A stretch of 64,000 nt of DNA, from assembly GCA_963734575.1 (NCBI GenBank), contig CAVTHT010000022.1, positions 124,001 through 188,000 of the forward strand, written 5' to 3'. The first letter of the stretch is position 1; each line of letters starts with the position of its first letter. Shown piece by piece: positions 45,409-55,259 of the stretch. The stretch is from CAIWHR01 sp963734575 (GTDB lineage: Bacteria > Pseudomonadota > Gammaproteobacteria > Burkholderiales > Casimicrobiaceae). Made by a program: the position numbers and the translations under genes. Under the pieces are notes generated by a model, which worked only from the letters and a program-made list of their open reading frames with translations, searched no databases and was not told the origin of the DNA.

Positions 45409-46153
45409 ATGGACATACTGAGCCTGGCAGGACTGGCGCTGGCCGTCATTGCCGTCGTTGGCGGGCAATGGCTGGAGGGCGGACACCTCGGATCGCTGCT
45501 CCAGCTCGCGGCATTCCTGATCGTGGTCGGCGGCACCCTCGGCGCCGTCATGCTGCAAAGTCCCTGGCCGACGTTCCTCGAAGGCCTGAAGCTCGCCCGC
45601 TGGGTCGTGATGCCACCGAAGGTCGATCACGACGCGGCCATCGCGATGGTCACCGAGTGGGCCGCGCGTGCGCGCAAGGACGGCATGCTCGCCCTCGAGA
45701 ACGAGCTCGACGCGGTGGCCGATCCGTTCGCACGCAACGGCCTGCAGATGCTCGTGGACGGCTTCGAGCCCGACAAGATCGACGACGCCCTGCACGTCGA
45801 GATCGCGGCCTACGACGAGGGCCGGCGCAACGCGGCGCAAGGTGTGGGAGGCGGCCGGCGGATATGCGCCGACCATCGGCATCCTCGGCGCCGTGCTCGG
45901 CCTCATCCACGTGATGGAGAACCTCTCCGACCCCGCCAAGCTGGGCGGCGGCATCGCCGTGGCGTTCGTCGCCACGGTGTACGGCGTGGGCTCGGCGAAC
46001 CTCGTGTTCCTGCCGATTGCGAACAAGCTCAAGGCGCTCATCGCGCAGCAGGTCACGTACCGCGAGCTCATTGCCGACGGCATCATGGGCATCGCCAACG
46101 GCGAGAATCCGAAGCTGATCGCGACCCGGCTCGCCGGCCACGCGAGCGCCTGA
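45409..46153 (+). CDS. motC: Second flagellar stator protein MotC (MotA family; one frame break)
   Basis: The protein of about 247 residues is a MotA-type channel subunit of the shorter class found in Pseudomonas and Bacillus. It starts MDILSLAGLALAVIAVVGGQ, then LGSLLQLAAFLIVVGGTLGA. After a break near 45840 (one extra G) the other frame continues VWEAAGGYAPTIGILGAVLG, LIHVMENLSDPAKLGGGIAV and FVATVYGVGSANLVFLPIAN. The end, YRELIADGIMGIANGENPKL, is typical of MotC/MotA of this class. It differs clearly from MotA at 37215. It follows fliA by 157 bases. Confidence 0.93.
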
Positions 46154-46962
46154 TGGCCCGCCGTCGCGCGCGCAAGCACGAGCCCGAGCACGCCGGGCAC
46201 GAGCGCTGGCTCGTGTCGTACGCCGACTTCATCACGCTGCTGTTCGCGTTCTTCGTGGTGATGTACGCGATCTCCACGCTGAACGAAGGCAAGTACCGGG
46301 TGCTGTCCGACGCACTGATGCAGGCGTTCCGTCACGACACCGTGGTCACCGCGCAGAGCGCCGGCGTCGCGCCGATCAACCGCACGACACCGGCGCCGCC
46401 GCAGGTGCGACCGACGATCCGCGCGCCCGATCCCCTGCGCAAGCAGCAGGAGCGCAAACTCCTCGATCTCGCCGATCGCATCACCGATGTGCTGAAACCG
46501 CTGGTCCAGAGCGGGCAGGTGCGCCTGACGCAGCTGCCCCGCGGGCTTGCGGTGGAGATCAATGCCAGCGTGCTGTTCGCGCCCGGCCAGGCCGCGCTGC
46601 AGCCCACTTCGATCGCCGGATTGCAGGCGGTGGCGCAGGTCATTCGCGGCATCGACAACTCCGTGCAGGTGGAGGGCCACACCGACACCGTGCCCATCGC
46701 CTCGGCCGTGTACCCGTCCAACTGGGAGCTCTCCGCGGCGCGCGCGGGCTCGGTGGTGCGGCTGTTCGTGGCCGCGGGCATGCCCCCGCAGCGCCTGACC
46801 GCCGTCGGGTATGCCGACAACCGTCCGGTCGAGGACAACGACACGAGCGAGCACCGCGCGCGCAACCGCCGCGTCACGCTGCTCATCCTGGCGGACGGCA
46901 CGGTGACCGACAAGGACGCGCTGCTCGCCGCGGACGCGCCCCCGCGCGGCGCCGCGCGCTAG
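46153..46962 (+). CDS. motD: Second flagellar stator protein MotD (MotB family)
   Basis: The 269-residue protein starts at ATG 46153, sharing one base with the motC stop. The transmembrane helix with the proton-binding Asp is in RWLVSYADFITLLFAFFVVM. The OmpA-like domain has VEINASVLFAPGQAALQPTS, SVQVEGHTDTVPIASAVYPS and NWELSAARAGSVVRLFV, then EHRARNRRVTLLILA. It pairs with MotC. Its stop meets the end of the convergent flippase gene. Because of the motC frame break one frame appears open from 45409 through motD; that fusion is rejected. Confidence 0.95.
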   Translation: MARRRARKHEPEHAGHERWLVSYADFITLLFAFFVVMYAISTLNEGKYRVLSDALMQAFRHDTVVTAQSAGVAPINRTTPAPPQVRPTIRAPDPLRKQQERKLLDLADRITDVLKPLVQSGQVRLTQLPRGLAVEINASVLFAPGQAALQPTSIAGLQAVAQVIRGIDNSVQVEGHTDTVPIASAVYPSNWELSAARAGSVVRLFVAAGMPPQRLTAVGYADNRPVEDNDTSEHRARNRRVTLLILADGTVTDKDALLAADAPPRGAAR

Positions 46963-48434
46963 CACGACGCGTAGCATCGCGTCAGGGCGGGTGGTCGATT
47001 CGACACCGACGCGGGGGTCGGCATCGACACCGGTGCGTGCCCGCACCAGCAGGCGCGCATCGGGCAACAGCCGCCGGTCGAGCAGCGGTGCGACCGCGAG
47101 GTACCCGGCGACGGCGAGCAGCATCGCCCATCCCGAGGCATCGAACGCACGCTGCGCGCCGAGCACGAGCGCCGCCAGCGCGAGCGGCAGCGCGACGATG
47201 CGAAACGGCGGGGGTGCACGCCCAGGCGCGCAGCCTGCCGGTGGGCCACCACCCACACGATCAGCGCGCCGCCCACCGCACCGGCGCAATAGCCGGAAGC
47301 ACCGAGCAGGGGGCCGAGCAGCAGCGCGATCGCGACGGTCGCGACGAGTCCCGCGCTCTGCGCCACCAGCACGCTGCGCTGCGCCCCGGCCGCGGTCAGC
47401 GCCCAGCGTGCATGACCCGAGCACAGCGCGATCGGGAACGTCCACGCGAGGATCTGCAGGAGCGGCGCCGCGGCGCGCATCTTCGGCCCGAACGCCAGCA
47501 CCACGAGCGGCTCGGCGATCACGCTCAGTGCGACCGCTGCGGCCACCCCCGCCCACGCCGTGACCCGCAGCGAGCGCGCGAGCAGCGCATCGAGATCGTC
47601 GCCGCGCCGCGCCGTGGCACGCGTCACCGCCGGGTAGAGCGTGAAGTGGTAGAGATAGCTGAAGACGAAGAGCGCGCCCGTGATGCGCGAGGCAGCCGCG
47701 AACCATGCGGTCTCGACCGCGCCCGCGACGGCGCCGATCAGGAGCAGGGGCGCGTAATAGGTGACCGTGAACACGATGTTGCCGGCGCCGACCACCGCGC
47801 CTTCTTGCAGCAGCGCCCCGAAGCCCGCGAAGCTGGCGACGCTCGCGCGGGTGCGCAGCGGCGCGACCACCCGCTGCTGCACGAGCATGGAGTACAGCGT
47901 CATCGCGATGACGCTCGCAAGCTCCGCCCAACCCGCGAACGGGAGGTCCTGCGGCGTGCGGATCAACGCGACCGCGACGAGCGTGAACACCACGCCACGG
48001 ATCACTTGCGCGAGGCTCGTGGCCGCCATTCTCCCGGTCGCCTGCAGGAGCCATTCCTGACGCCAGGGCACCGTCAACAGGCTGAGCGCGAACAGCCACG
48101 CGAGCGCCGGGGCCACGGAAGAGCGTCCGGCGTGCATGGCGAAGAGCGCCATGAGCGGCACGGCCGGCACGGCGTACACGAGGCGCGTCCACGGGATCTG
48201 CATCGCCAGCACGGCGAGCGAGGCGGGTGCATGTGCCGCGTGCCGCACCGCCACGACGCCCACGCCGCCTTCGACGATCGCGCTGAAGAGCATCGCGAGG
48301 CCCACGACGTATTCGAGGGCGCCATACCCGGCGGGGTCCAGCACCCGCGCGAGCCACGCGAAGGCAATGAAGCCCAGCGCCCGCGTCGCCACCTGGCCTG
48401 CGGCGAGCACGGCGTAATCCTTGAGCAGCTTCAC
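46959..48434 (-). CDS. Polysaccharide/oligosaccharide flippase (Wzx-like; one frame break)
   Basis: The inner-membrane protein has about 490 residues and 12 or more hydrophobic helices, of the MATE/MOP oligosaccharide-exporter type. It starts MKLLKDYAVLAAGQVATRAL, then FAWLARVLDPAGYGALEYVV, the usual Polysacc_synt entry. Later parts have ARHAAHAPASLAVLAMQIPW-like loops and SRITGALFVFSYLYHFTLYP. Near 47215 the frame breaks and a second frame gives VALPLALAALVLGAQRAFDA and ASGWAMLLAVAGYLAVAPLL. The exact stop is unclear; the first frame ends at 46959. It would flip lipid-linked glycan made by the cluster that follows. Confidence 0.85.
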   Translation of the reverse strand: MKLLKDYAVLAAGQVATRALGFIAFAWLARVLDPAGYGALEYVVGLAMLFSAIVEGGVGVVAVRHAAHAPASLAVLAMQIPWTRLVYAVPAVPLMALFAMHAGRSSVAPALAWLFALSLLTVPWRQEWLLQATGRMAATSLAQVIRGVVFTLVAVALIRTPQDLPFAGWAELASVIAMTLYSMLVQQRVVAPLRTRASVASFAGFGALLQEGAVVGAGNIVFTVTYYAPLLLIGAVAGAVETAWFAAASRITGALFVFSYLYHFTLYPAVTRATARRGDDLDALLARSLRVTAWAGVAAAVALSVIAEPLVVLAFGPKMRAAAPLLQILAWTFPIALCSGHARWALTAAGAQRSVLVAQSAGLVATVAIALLLGPLLGASGYCAGAVGGALIVWVVAHRQAARLGVHPRRFASSRCRSRWRRSCSARSVRSMPRDGRCCSPSPGTSRSHRCSTGGCCPMRACWCGHAPVSMPTPASVSNRPPALTRCYASC

Positions 48435-48781
48435 GGGATAGCGGAGGGTTGCGGGAGAGGTGCGTGACGGCGCCGCGGTGGCTTGCCGGGTCCGCCGGGC
48501 GGCGCAAGGCTATCACGACGACTCCCCGCGCGATGGGCCCCGGTCCGGCTGGCGCGCACCGCCGAAACGCGCGGCAAGCTCGCGGATACATGAGAAAATC
48601 CGGCGCCATGTCGCCGACCTCCTTCCCGGTTGCCTGTTGCCGAATGCCGGCGAGGTCGCGTCCGTCGCGCACCGCCGTGCACGCGACCCCGACGTGAGCC
48701 CGGGCGACGATCGCGGCGGCAGCCGCACCGACGACCGCGCCGCCGGTCGATCCGGCGCGCGCGACGGCGCCCCGACCGGCG
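48435..48781. other. Divergent gap between flippase and first glycosyltransferase
   Basis: About 350 bases with no recognised gene. A plus-strand frame from 48608 (MSPTSFPVACC) ends in TGA at 48697 and is in frame with the downstream glycosyltransferase; it may be a lost N-terminus but has no family match. No promoter was clear. Confidence 0.5.
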
Positions 48782-49654
48782 GTGGCGGTGGTCATTCCCG
48801 CGTACGACGAGGAATTTGCGGTGCGCGGGACGGTCGAGGAGGTCGGACGCGCGCTCGCCGCCGCCGGCATCGCGCACGAGGTCGTCGTCGTCAACGACGG
48901 CTCGAGCGACGGAACGCTGGACGCAGCGCGGGCGAGCCGCGCGCGCGTTCTCGATTTCGCGGAGAACCGCGGCTACGGACACGCCCTCAAGGCCGGGATT
49001 GCTGCGACAGATACGCCGCTGGTGGCGATCCTCGATGCCGACGGCACCTATCCGCCACACGAGCTCCCGGCGATGATCGCGCTCGCCGCGCATGCGGAGA
49101 TGGTCGTCGGCGATCGCGGCCGCAGCATGAACAACGTGCCGTTCATCCGGCGCCCGGCGAAGTGGGTGCTGAAGCTCCTCGCCAGCGTGCTCGCGCGGCG
49201 GCGCATCGACGACGTCAACTCCGGTCTGCGGGTGTTCCGCCGCACCGCGCTCGTGCCGTTCGTGCCGCTCCTTCCGGACGGCTATTCGTTCACCACGACG
49301 ATCACGCTCTGCATGCTCGCGGCGAACCTGCGCGTCGTGTACCACCCGATCGAGTACGGCCGCCGCATCGGTCACTCGAAGATCCGGGCGCGGCATTTCT
49401 TCAAGTTCATCTTCCTCGTGGTGCGGCTGACGTTCATCTTCCAGCCGCTGCGGATCTTCCTGCCGCTCGCGGCGCTGCTGCTCGCGATCGGTTTCGCCCG
49501 CAGCGTGCGCGACCCCGCGCTGGTGCAGCCCTCGACCCCGACGGTGCTGCTGTATGCCGGCGCGCTGCTGGTCGCATGCCTCGGCTGGTGGGCCGACCGG
49601 CACGCACGCGTGCGCGTCGCGGCGCACGAAGCCGCCGGCTCGTCGGTGGCATGA
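48782..49654 (+). CDS. Family 2 glycosyltransferase (dolichyl-phosphate-mannose-synthase-like)
   Basis: The 290-residue protein starts at GTG 48782; an in-frame TGA at 48695 blocks longer starts. The GT-A core reads AVVIPAYDEEFAVRGTVEEV, VVVVNDGSSDGTLDAARAS, NRGYGHALKAGIAATDTPLV and AILDADGTYPPHELPAM, where DAD is the metal motif. NNVPFIRRPAKWVLKLLASV, DDVNSGLRVFRR and YHPIEYGRRIGHSKIR are typical of polyprenyl-phosphate glycosyltransferases. Two C-terminal hydrophobic helices follow (LRIFLPLAALLLAIGFARSV and VLLYAGALLVACLGWWA). It probably loads a sugar on a lipid carrier. Its stop overlaps the next start as ATGA. Confidence 0.92.
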   Translation: MAVVIPAYDEEFAVRGTVEEVGRALAAAGIAHEVVVVNDGSSDGTLDAARASRARVLDFAENRGYGHALKAGIAATDTPLVAILDADGTYPPHELPAMIALAAHAEMVVGDRGRSMNNVPFIRRPAKWVLKLLASVLARRRIDDVNSGLRVFRRTALVPFVPLLPDGYSFTTTITLCMLAANLRVVYHPIEYGRRIGHSKIRARHFFKFIFLVVRLTFIFQPLRIFLPLAALLLAIGFARSVRDPALVQPSTPTVLLYAGALLVACLGWWADRHARVRVAAHEAAGSSVA

Positions 49655-50664
49655 GGGCCGTCGGCATGCCGCGCAAGCCCGCGCGGCGCGCGTCGCTGAC
49701 TTGGGTTGCGCGTCTCGCCGTCTCCATCGTGATCCTGGTCGTGCTCTTCCGCATCGTGCCGATGCAGGAGGTGTGGCGCGAGGCGCAACGGCTCTCGCCG
49801 GCGCTGTGGCTCGGCGCGCTGGCCGTGTTCCTCGCCGGCCACGCCGCCGCCGCCGCGAAATGGCGGCTGCTCATCGGACGCGGCGTGACGTTCACGCACG
49901 CGCTGCAGGCCCATCTCGCCGGTCTCGCGGCGAACCTGTGCCTGCCCGGACTCGCGGGCGGCGACGTGGTGCGCGCAGGGCTGGTGTTCCCGGAAGCAGA
50001 GGACAAGTCGCGGCTCGTCATCGGCTCGGTGGCCGACCGCCTGCTCGACATCGGCGGCCTGCTCGCGTTCGCGACCGTCGGTGCCGTGCTGCTGTGGCGA
50101 CCGCAATACGGCGGCCAGGAGATGCTGCCGTGGTTCCTGCTGGCGAGTGCGGCGGGCCTCGTTGCCGTGCTGGCCGTCTTCGCTGCGGCATCGCTCGTCG
50201 CCCACCGCATGCTGCGGGAAACGCGCCCGCGCCGGCGCCTCGCGCAATGGATCGTGCACGCGGTGGCCGTCACCGCAGCACTGGTGCGCGCACCGGGGCG
50301 TCTGCTGCTGTGCCTTGGCATCTCGATGGTCGTGCAGGCGACGTTCATCGCGATCAACATCGCCTTCGCCCGCGCCGTCGGTGTCGCCGCGCCGACGGAA
50401 GCGTGGTTCTTCGCGTGGTCCGCGGCGAAGATCATCGCCATTGCGCCGGTGAGCCTCGGCGGCCTCGGCCTGCGCGAAGCCACGCTCGCGCGCCTGCTGG
50501 CGCCGTTCGGAGGCGATCCTGCACAGGTGATCGCCATCGGCCTCGTATGGCAGACGCTGCTGTACGCGAGCGGTCTCATCGGCGCGCTCGCGCTCCTGGT
50601 CTGGAAGCCCAGCCGTGCGTCGCAGCGCGCGGTTGCGGGCCAATCGCTGGAGCAGGCGTCATAG
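49651..50664 (+). CDS. Flippase-like membrane protein (LPG synthase TM / YbhN family)
   Basis: The 337-residue protein has about eight hydrophobic helices. VARLAVSIVILVVLFRIVPM, LWLGALAVFLAGHAAAAAKW and LAGLAANLCLPGLAGGDVVR are the usual N-terminal blocks. IAPVSLGGLGLREATLARLL near the C-terminus is the conserved GG-x-G-x-RE element of this family. Members often sit beside GT2 enzymes of the DPM type and are thought to move lipid-linked sugars. It starts at ATG 49651 in overlap with the GT2 gene. It has no frame break. Confidence 0.9.
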   Translation: MRAVGMPRKPARRASLTWVARLAVSIVILVVLFRIVPMQEVWREAQRLSPALWLGALAVFLAGHAAAAAKWRLLIGRGVTFTHALQAHLAGLAANLCLPGLAGGDVVRAGLVFPEAEDKSRLVIGSVADRLLDIGGLLAFATVGAVLLWRPQYGGQEMLPWFLLASAAGLVAVLAVFAAASLVAHRMLRETRPRRRLAQWIVHAVAVTAALVRAPGRLLLCLGISMVVQATFIAINIAFARAVGVAAPTEAWFFAWSAAKIIAIAPVSLGGLGLREATLARLLAPFGGDPAQVIAIGLVWQTLLYASGLIGALALLVWKPSRASQRAVAGQSLEQAS

Positions 50665-52129
50665 CCACGCTGCTCGACACGGCGCCCGCCGCACAGGAGC
50701 GCACGCCGACCGCGGCCCGGCCGAGGGTCACCGTGCTCGGCGCCGGGCCGGCGGGTGTGGGCGCCGCGCTCTGGCTCGCGCAAAGCGGCAAGGCCGACGT
50801 GCTCGCGCTCGAACGCCAGCGCGCCGTCGGCGGCAACGCGGGCAGCTTCCTGCTCGAGGGCGTGCATTGCGATTACGGCAGCCATCGCCTGCATCCGGCA
50901 AGCGAGGCGCACGTGCTCGGCGCGATCCAGGATGCGCTGGGCGACGATCTGCTCTGGCGGCCACGGCATGGGCGCATCCTGCTCAAGGGCCGCTGGATCC
51001 ATTTTCCGCTGCAGCCGCTCGATCTCGCGCGGAAGCTCCCCGCGCGCTTCACCGCGGCGCTGGCGCGCGACGCGCTGCTGAAGCCGTTGCGTCGCCGCGA
51101 TCCGGACGAGACGTTTGCGAGCGTGCTGCGGCACGGCCTCGGGCCGGCGATGAGCGACGGCTTCTACTTTCCGTACGTGCGCAAGCTCTGGGCGCTGCCG
51201 CCGGAGGAGCTCGCGGTCACGCTCGCACGCCGGCGTGTTTCCGGCAGTTCGGTGGGCAAGATCCTGCGCAAGATCGTGCGGCAGATGCCCGGCTTCAAGG
51301 GGCCGCGCACCGGTGGCTTCTTCTATCCGCGCCGCGGCTTCGGGCAGATCAGCGAAGCGCTGCGCACGCAGGCCGAAGCGCACGGCGCGCGGTTCGCGCT
51401 GGAGGCGACCGTCACGGCGATCGAGCACGATGCCCACGGCGTGCAGGCCGTGCGCTGGCAGAGCGGCGGAGCCGAGCAGCGCCGCGAATGCGATGCGGTG
51501 TGGTCCACCCTGCCCATCACCACGCTCGTGCGCCTCCTCGAGCCCGCCGCGCCCGGGCCCGTGCTGGAAGCCGCCGGGCACATCCGCTATCGCGGCATGG
51601 TGCTCGTCTATCTCGTGCTCGAGCAGGACCAGTTCACCGAATACGATGCGCACTACTTCCCGGAGCTCGCGGTGCCCATCGCACGACTGTCGGAGCCGAA
51701 GAACTACTCGGCGGCAACCGAACCCTCCGGCGTGACGGTGCTCTGCGCGGAGCTTCCCTGCGATCCGGGCGAGCGGTGGTGGACGATGGACGACGACACG
51801 CTGGGCCGCGAGCTCTGCGCGTGGCTCGAGGACGTGGGCTTGCCCGTGCGCTCGCGCGTGCGCCGCACCGTGACGCGCCGCCTCGGCTACGCCTATCCCG
51901 TGTACGACCGCGCCTTCGAGCCCGCGCTGCGCACGATGGACGAATGGGTGGCGCGCAACCCGGCCTGCTCACGTTCGGCCGGCAAGGTCTTTTCGCGCAC
52001 GACAACACGCATCACGCGCTGGCGATGGCGCACGCCGCGGTGGATTGCCTCGACGGTCACGGGCACTTCGACGCCGACAAGTGGCGCCGCTACCGTGCCG
52101 TGTTCGAGACGCACGTGGTGGAGGACTGA
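50661..52129 (+). CDS. FAD-dependent oxidoreductase (UDP-galactopyranose-mutase / protoporphyrinogen-oxidase-like; one frame break)
   Basis: The flavoprotein has about 485 residues. The Rossmann motif is VTVLGAGPAGVGAALWLAQS, then ALERQRAVGGNAGSFLLEG and CDYGSHRLHPASEAHVLG. FYFPYVRKLWALPPEELAVT and GGFFYPRRGFGQISEALRTQ are typical of NAD(P)-binding amine-oxidase-like proteins beside glycosyltransferases. A break near 51960 shifts to a frame with LLTFGRQGLFAHDNTHHALA and the C-terminal FAD-binding part. The start is not settled: no ATG or GTG lies between the stop of the previous gene and the Rossmann strand apart from GTG 50733, which is too late. The 5' boundary is therefore approximate. Confidence 0.85.
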
Positions 52130-52131
52130 GC

Positions 52132-52918
52132 GTGCGGCCCGCCGGCGACAGCCTGCCCGTGCTCACGTACCACTCCATCGCGAAGGCGCCGGGACCGACG
52201 AGCATCGCGCCGGAAACGTTTCGCATGCAGATGCAGGTGCTCGCCGAGGAAGGCTTCCGCACCGTCGATACCGGGACCGTGCTGGCATGGCACGAGCGCG
52301 GCATGCAGGAACGCAGTGCGGTGCTGATCACGTTCGATGATGCCTTCGCGGATTTCGCGGACGCCGCGCATCCCGGTGCTCGCCGCGCGTGCTTTCGGGT
52401 GCGTCGTGTTCGTGCCGACGGGCCACGTGGGCGCGCAGGAAGCGTGGCGTGGTGCCAACGCGCGCGCTCGCAGGTTGCTCGACTGGCCGGCGATGCGCGA
52501 TCTCGCGCCCCACGGTGTCGAGTTCGGCGGGCATGGCGTGCGTCACGCGGACCTCACGCGGTTGTCGCCTGCGGAGCGACGCCAGGAGATCGACGAGTCC
52601 GCTCGCATGCTCGCACAGCATCTCGGGGCGAAGCCGCGCGCCTTCGCGGCGCCGTATGGCCGGGTGAATGCGGCCGTCCTCGCCGACGTCGCGCGCACCT
52701 ACGAAATCGCCTTCGGCACCCGTTTCGAGCGCGCGCGTCGCAGCTCGCCTCGCTTCGACCTGCCGCGCATCGAGATGCACTACTTTCGCGAGGAACGGCG
52801 CTGGCGCGATTTCCTGCGTGGTGCCGACGCGTACTTCGCCGCCCGCCGGGCGCTGCGCGCCGTGCGGCACGCGGCACTGGCCGTTGCGGACATGGCGGGC
52901 ACCCGGGAGCGCGCATGA
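52132..52918 (+). CDS. Polysaccharide deacetylase (one frame break)
   Basis: The protein of about 261 residues belongs to carbohydrate esterase family 4. It starts at GTG 52132, three bases after the flavoprotein stop. The NodB fold shows LPVLTYHSIAKAPGPTSIAP, FRMQMQVLAEEGFRTVDTGT and AVLITFDDAFADFADAAHP, where TFDD has the catalytic base and metal Asp. After a break near 52365 comes FGGHGVRHADLTRLSPAER, with the two metal histidines, and LGAKPRAFAAPYGRVNAAVL. It probably removes acetyl groups from an amino sugar in the cluster's glycan. There is no signal peptide. Confidence 0.88.
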
Positions 52919-52964
52919 GCACGTCGGCTGCGACTGGCGCATCGCGTCGTGGGAAGGCTGCGCG

Positions 52965-53750
52965 ATGAGTGCCGCCACGCAGGTCCCGGGATGGCGCGGC
53001 GTGGTCCGCCGCCTGCTCTCGCCCCGGCTGCGCGCATGGCTCGTCGCGCAGCAGCGCAAGCGCGGGCTCGTCTGGCCGCGGCGCGGCACGGTGTCGTTCG
53101 GCGACCTGCGCCGCGTCACGCCGGTCAGCACGATCTTCGGCCTCGATCGCGGCCGCCCGATCGATCGCTACTACATCGAACGCTTCCTGGAAGCGCACGC
53201 CACCGACGTGCGCGGACGGGCTCTGGAGCTCGGCGACGCCACGTACATCCAGCGCTTCGGCGGGGGCCGCGTGACGCGCACCGACGTGCTGCATGTCGTC
53301 GCCGGCAATCCGCAGGCGACGATCGTCGCGGATCTCACCGATGCGCCACATGTGCCGTCGGATACCTTCGACTGCATCATCTTCACGCAGTCGCTGCAGA
53401 TGATCTACGACATGCGCTCGACGCTCGCCACGCTGCATCGCATCCTGAAGCCGGGCGGCGTGCTCCTGCTGACCTCCGCCGGTATCGCGAAGATCGGCCG
53501 GCGCCTCGGCCGCGACGACTGGGGCGAGTACTGGCGCCTCACCGCGCAGTCGGCGCAGGCGCTGCTGCGCGACGCGTTCCCCGGAGGCGAGATCGCGGTG
53601 CACTCGTACGGCAACGTGCTCGCGGCGGTCGCTTTCCTGCACGGCCTCGCGCAGGACGAGCTCGAGCCGGCGGAGCTCGATTACGTCGACCCGGACTACG
53701 AGGTGATCGTCGCGGCGCGGGTGCGAAAAGCGATGCATGGTACGGCTTGA
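52965..53750 (+). CDS. Class I SAM-dependent methyltransferase
   Basis: The 261-residue protein starts at ATG 52965. It opens with a basic helical region (LRAWLVAQQRKRGLVWPRRG, RVTPVSTIFGLDRGRPIDRY) and then a degenerate Rossmann core: GRALELGDATYIQRFGGGRV, ATIVADLTDAPHVPSDTFDC, IIFTQSLQMIYDMRSTLATL and HRILKPGGVLLLTSAGI. The LHRILKPGG element is typical of Methyltransf_11. In sugar clusters such enzymes methylate nucleotide or lipid-linked sugars. It overlaps the next gene by 14 bases. No frame break. Confidence 0.88.
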   Translation: MSAATQVPGWRGVVRRLLSPRLRAWLVAQQRKRGLVWPRRGTVSFGDLRRVTPVSTIFGLDRGRPIDRYYIERFLEAHATDVRGRALELGDATYIQRFGGGRVTRTDVLHVVAGNPQATIVADLTDAPHVPSDTFDCIIFTQSLQMIYDMRSTLATLHRILKPGGVLLLTSAGIAKIGRRLGRDDWGEYWRLTAQSAQALLRDAFPGGEIAVHSYGNVLAAVAFLHGLAQDELEPAELDYVDPDYEVIVAARVRKAMHGTA

Positions 53751-55259
53751 TCTCGCCGAGGCTGCCGCCGCTGCGGCGCATGCCTGGTGGGCGGGCGAGA
53801 CTGCCGCGCTGGGCGAGGTGATCGAGCGCACGCGGGCCGCGCGCGCGCAGGATGCCGTTGTCTGGCGCGCGCCACTCACGCCGGCGACGGTGCATTGCAT
53901 GCAATCGCTCTGGACGCTCGCCACGCAGGAGGGCGCGAGCGTCGAGTGGTATCCGACCATTCCCGCTCGGTCCGGCGCTGCAGGCATTCCACGACGATTT
54001 CTTCGCGCATGGTCCGCCCCGAATGCGAACGGGATGGACCGGACGCGCGCGCGAGCTCGCTGCAGGCGGCCACGAGGCCCTCGACGCGTTGCTGCGCATG
54101 CGCCCCCTGCGTCCGCCCCTCGGCGAGCCGAAGGCGATGGAGCATGCCGTTCTGATCGGAGCTTACGGCGGCGATCACGTCGGCGACGCCGCGATCCTCG
54201 GCGGTGTGCTGCTGGCGTTGCATGCGCGCTACGGGTTGCGCCGGGCCACGGTGATGAGCCATCGTGCGGCGCACACGCAGCGGCTCGTCGAGGGTCTGCG
54301 CGTTCCCGTGCGCATCGCCGTGCTCGATTACCGGCCGGGGGCGGTCGATCGCCCGCTCGACGATGCGCAGGCCCTGGTGCTGGCAGGCGGCCCGCTGATG
54401 GACCTGCCGCGCGTACTGGCGAAGCACCTGGCCGCGGCATTCGCCGCGCGCGCTCGCGGCGTGCCATTGCTGGTCGAAGCGATCGGCCTCGGCCCGTTCA
54501 AGCGACAGGGAAGCCGCATCGCCGCACACCGCATCCTGCGCATGGCGGCGCACATTTCCGTGCGCTCCAGCGCCGATGCGCGCGACGAGGCGCTGACCGG
54601 TCTGCGCAGCGAGGTGCGATCCGATCCCGCGTTCGACTATCTCGCCACGCGCGCGCGGCTCGATGCGCTCACGCCGCGCAGCGTCGCAGCGATCGACCGG
54701 CTGCTCGAAGGCACCACGGGACGGCGGCTCGTCGCCCTCAATCTGCGGCCGATCCGGCACCTGTGGAGCACACGTGGGGCGGACTACTCGCGCGCGTCGG
54801 AGGCGCAGTTCATGAACCGCTTGGCGACGGCGCTGCGCATGCATGCGGCGCGCTCGCCGGTGCCGGTGACGTACGTGTTCTTTCCCGATGAATGCGATCC
54901 AGTCCGGGCTGTCGGACCTCGCGTCGGCCGCGCAGCTCCATGCCGACGTGCGCGGCGACGTCGACCTGCGCGTATGGGAGGACGATCCCGCCGTGGACGA
55001 CGTGCTGCACCTGCTGCGGCGCATGGACCTCGCGATCACGATGCGCTTCCACGCCACCATCTTCGCGCGCTCGCAAGGCGTGCCGGTCCTCGGCATCGAC
55101 TACTACCCCGGCGTGGGCGGCAAGGTGGAGCAGCTCTTCGCCGATGCAGGCGAGGCCGGCAACGCCTGCCGCATGGACACCTTCACCGCCGAGTGGCTGG
55201 TCGAGCGCGCCGAGGCGCTGACGGGCGCGTCGCGCACGCTTGCGCCTTCGGCGTCCTGA
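53737..55259 (+). CDS. Polysaccharide pyruvyltransferase family protein with extra N-terminal domain (two frame breaks)
   Basis: The span is 1523 bases, about 507 codons. The first 125 residues (DLAEAAAAAAHAWWAGETAA, DAVVWRAPLTPATVHCMQSL) form a helical region with no family I know. A break near 53965 moves to the frame with AVLIGAYGGDHVGDAAILGG, where PF04230 pyruvyltransferases have GxxNxGD. ALVLAGGPLMDLPRVLAKHL, GVPLLVEAIGLGPFKRQGSR and ISVRSSADARDEALTGLRSE follow. A second break near 54895 precedes RRMDLAITMRFHATIFARSQ and GVPVLGIDYYPGVGGKVEQL, the C-terminal donor site. It adds pyruvate ketals to glycans, or acts in related roles. Confidence 0.87.

Noticed and set aside
45409..46962. Apparent MotC-MotD fusion of 517 codons
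   Set aside because: An extra G near 45840 puts MotC into the MotD frame. In the correct frame MotC ends at 46153, touching the MotD start.
45130..48894. A minus-strand frame open for 1254 codons
   Set aside because: It runs opposite motC, motD and fliA and is open only because of high GC at third positions. It shares just the last part of the flippase after that gene's frame break; the rest has no family features.
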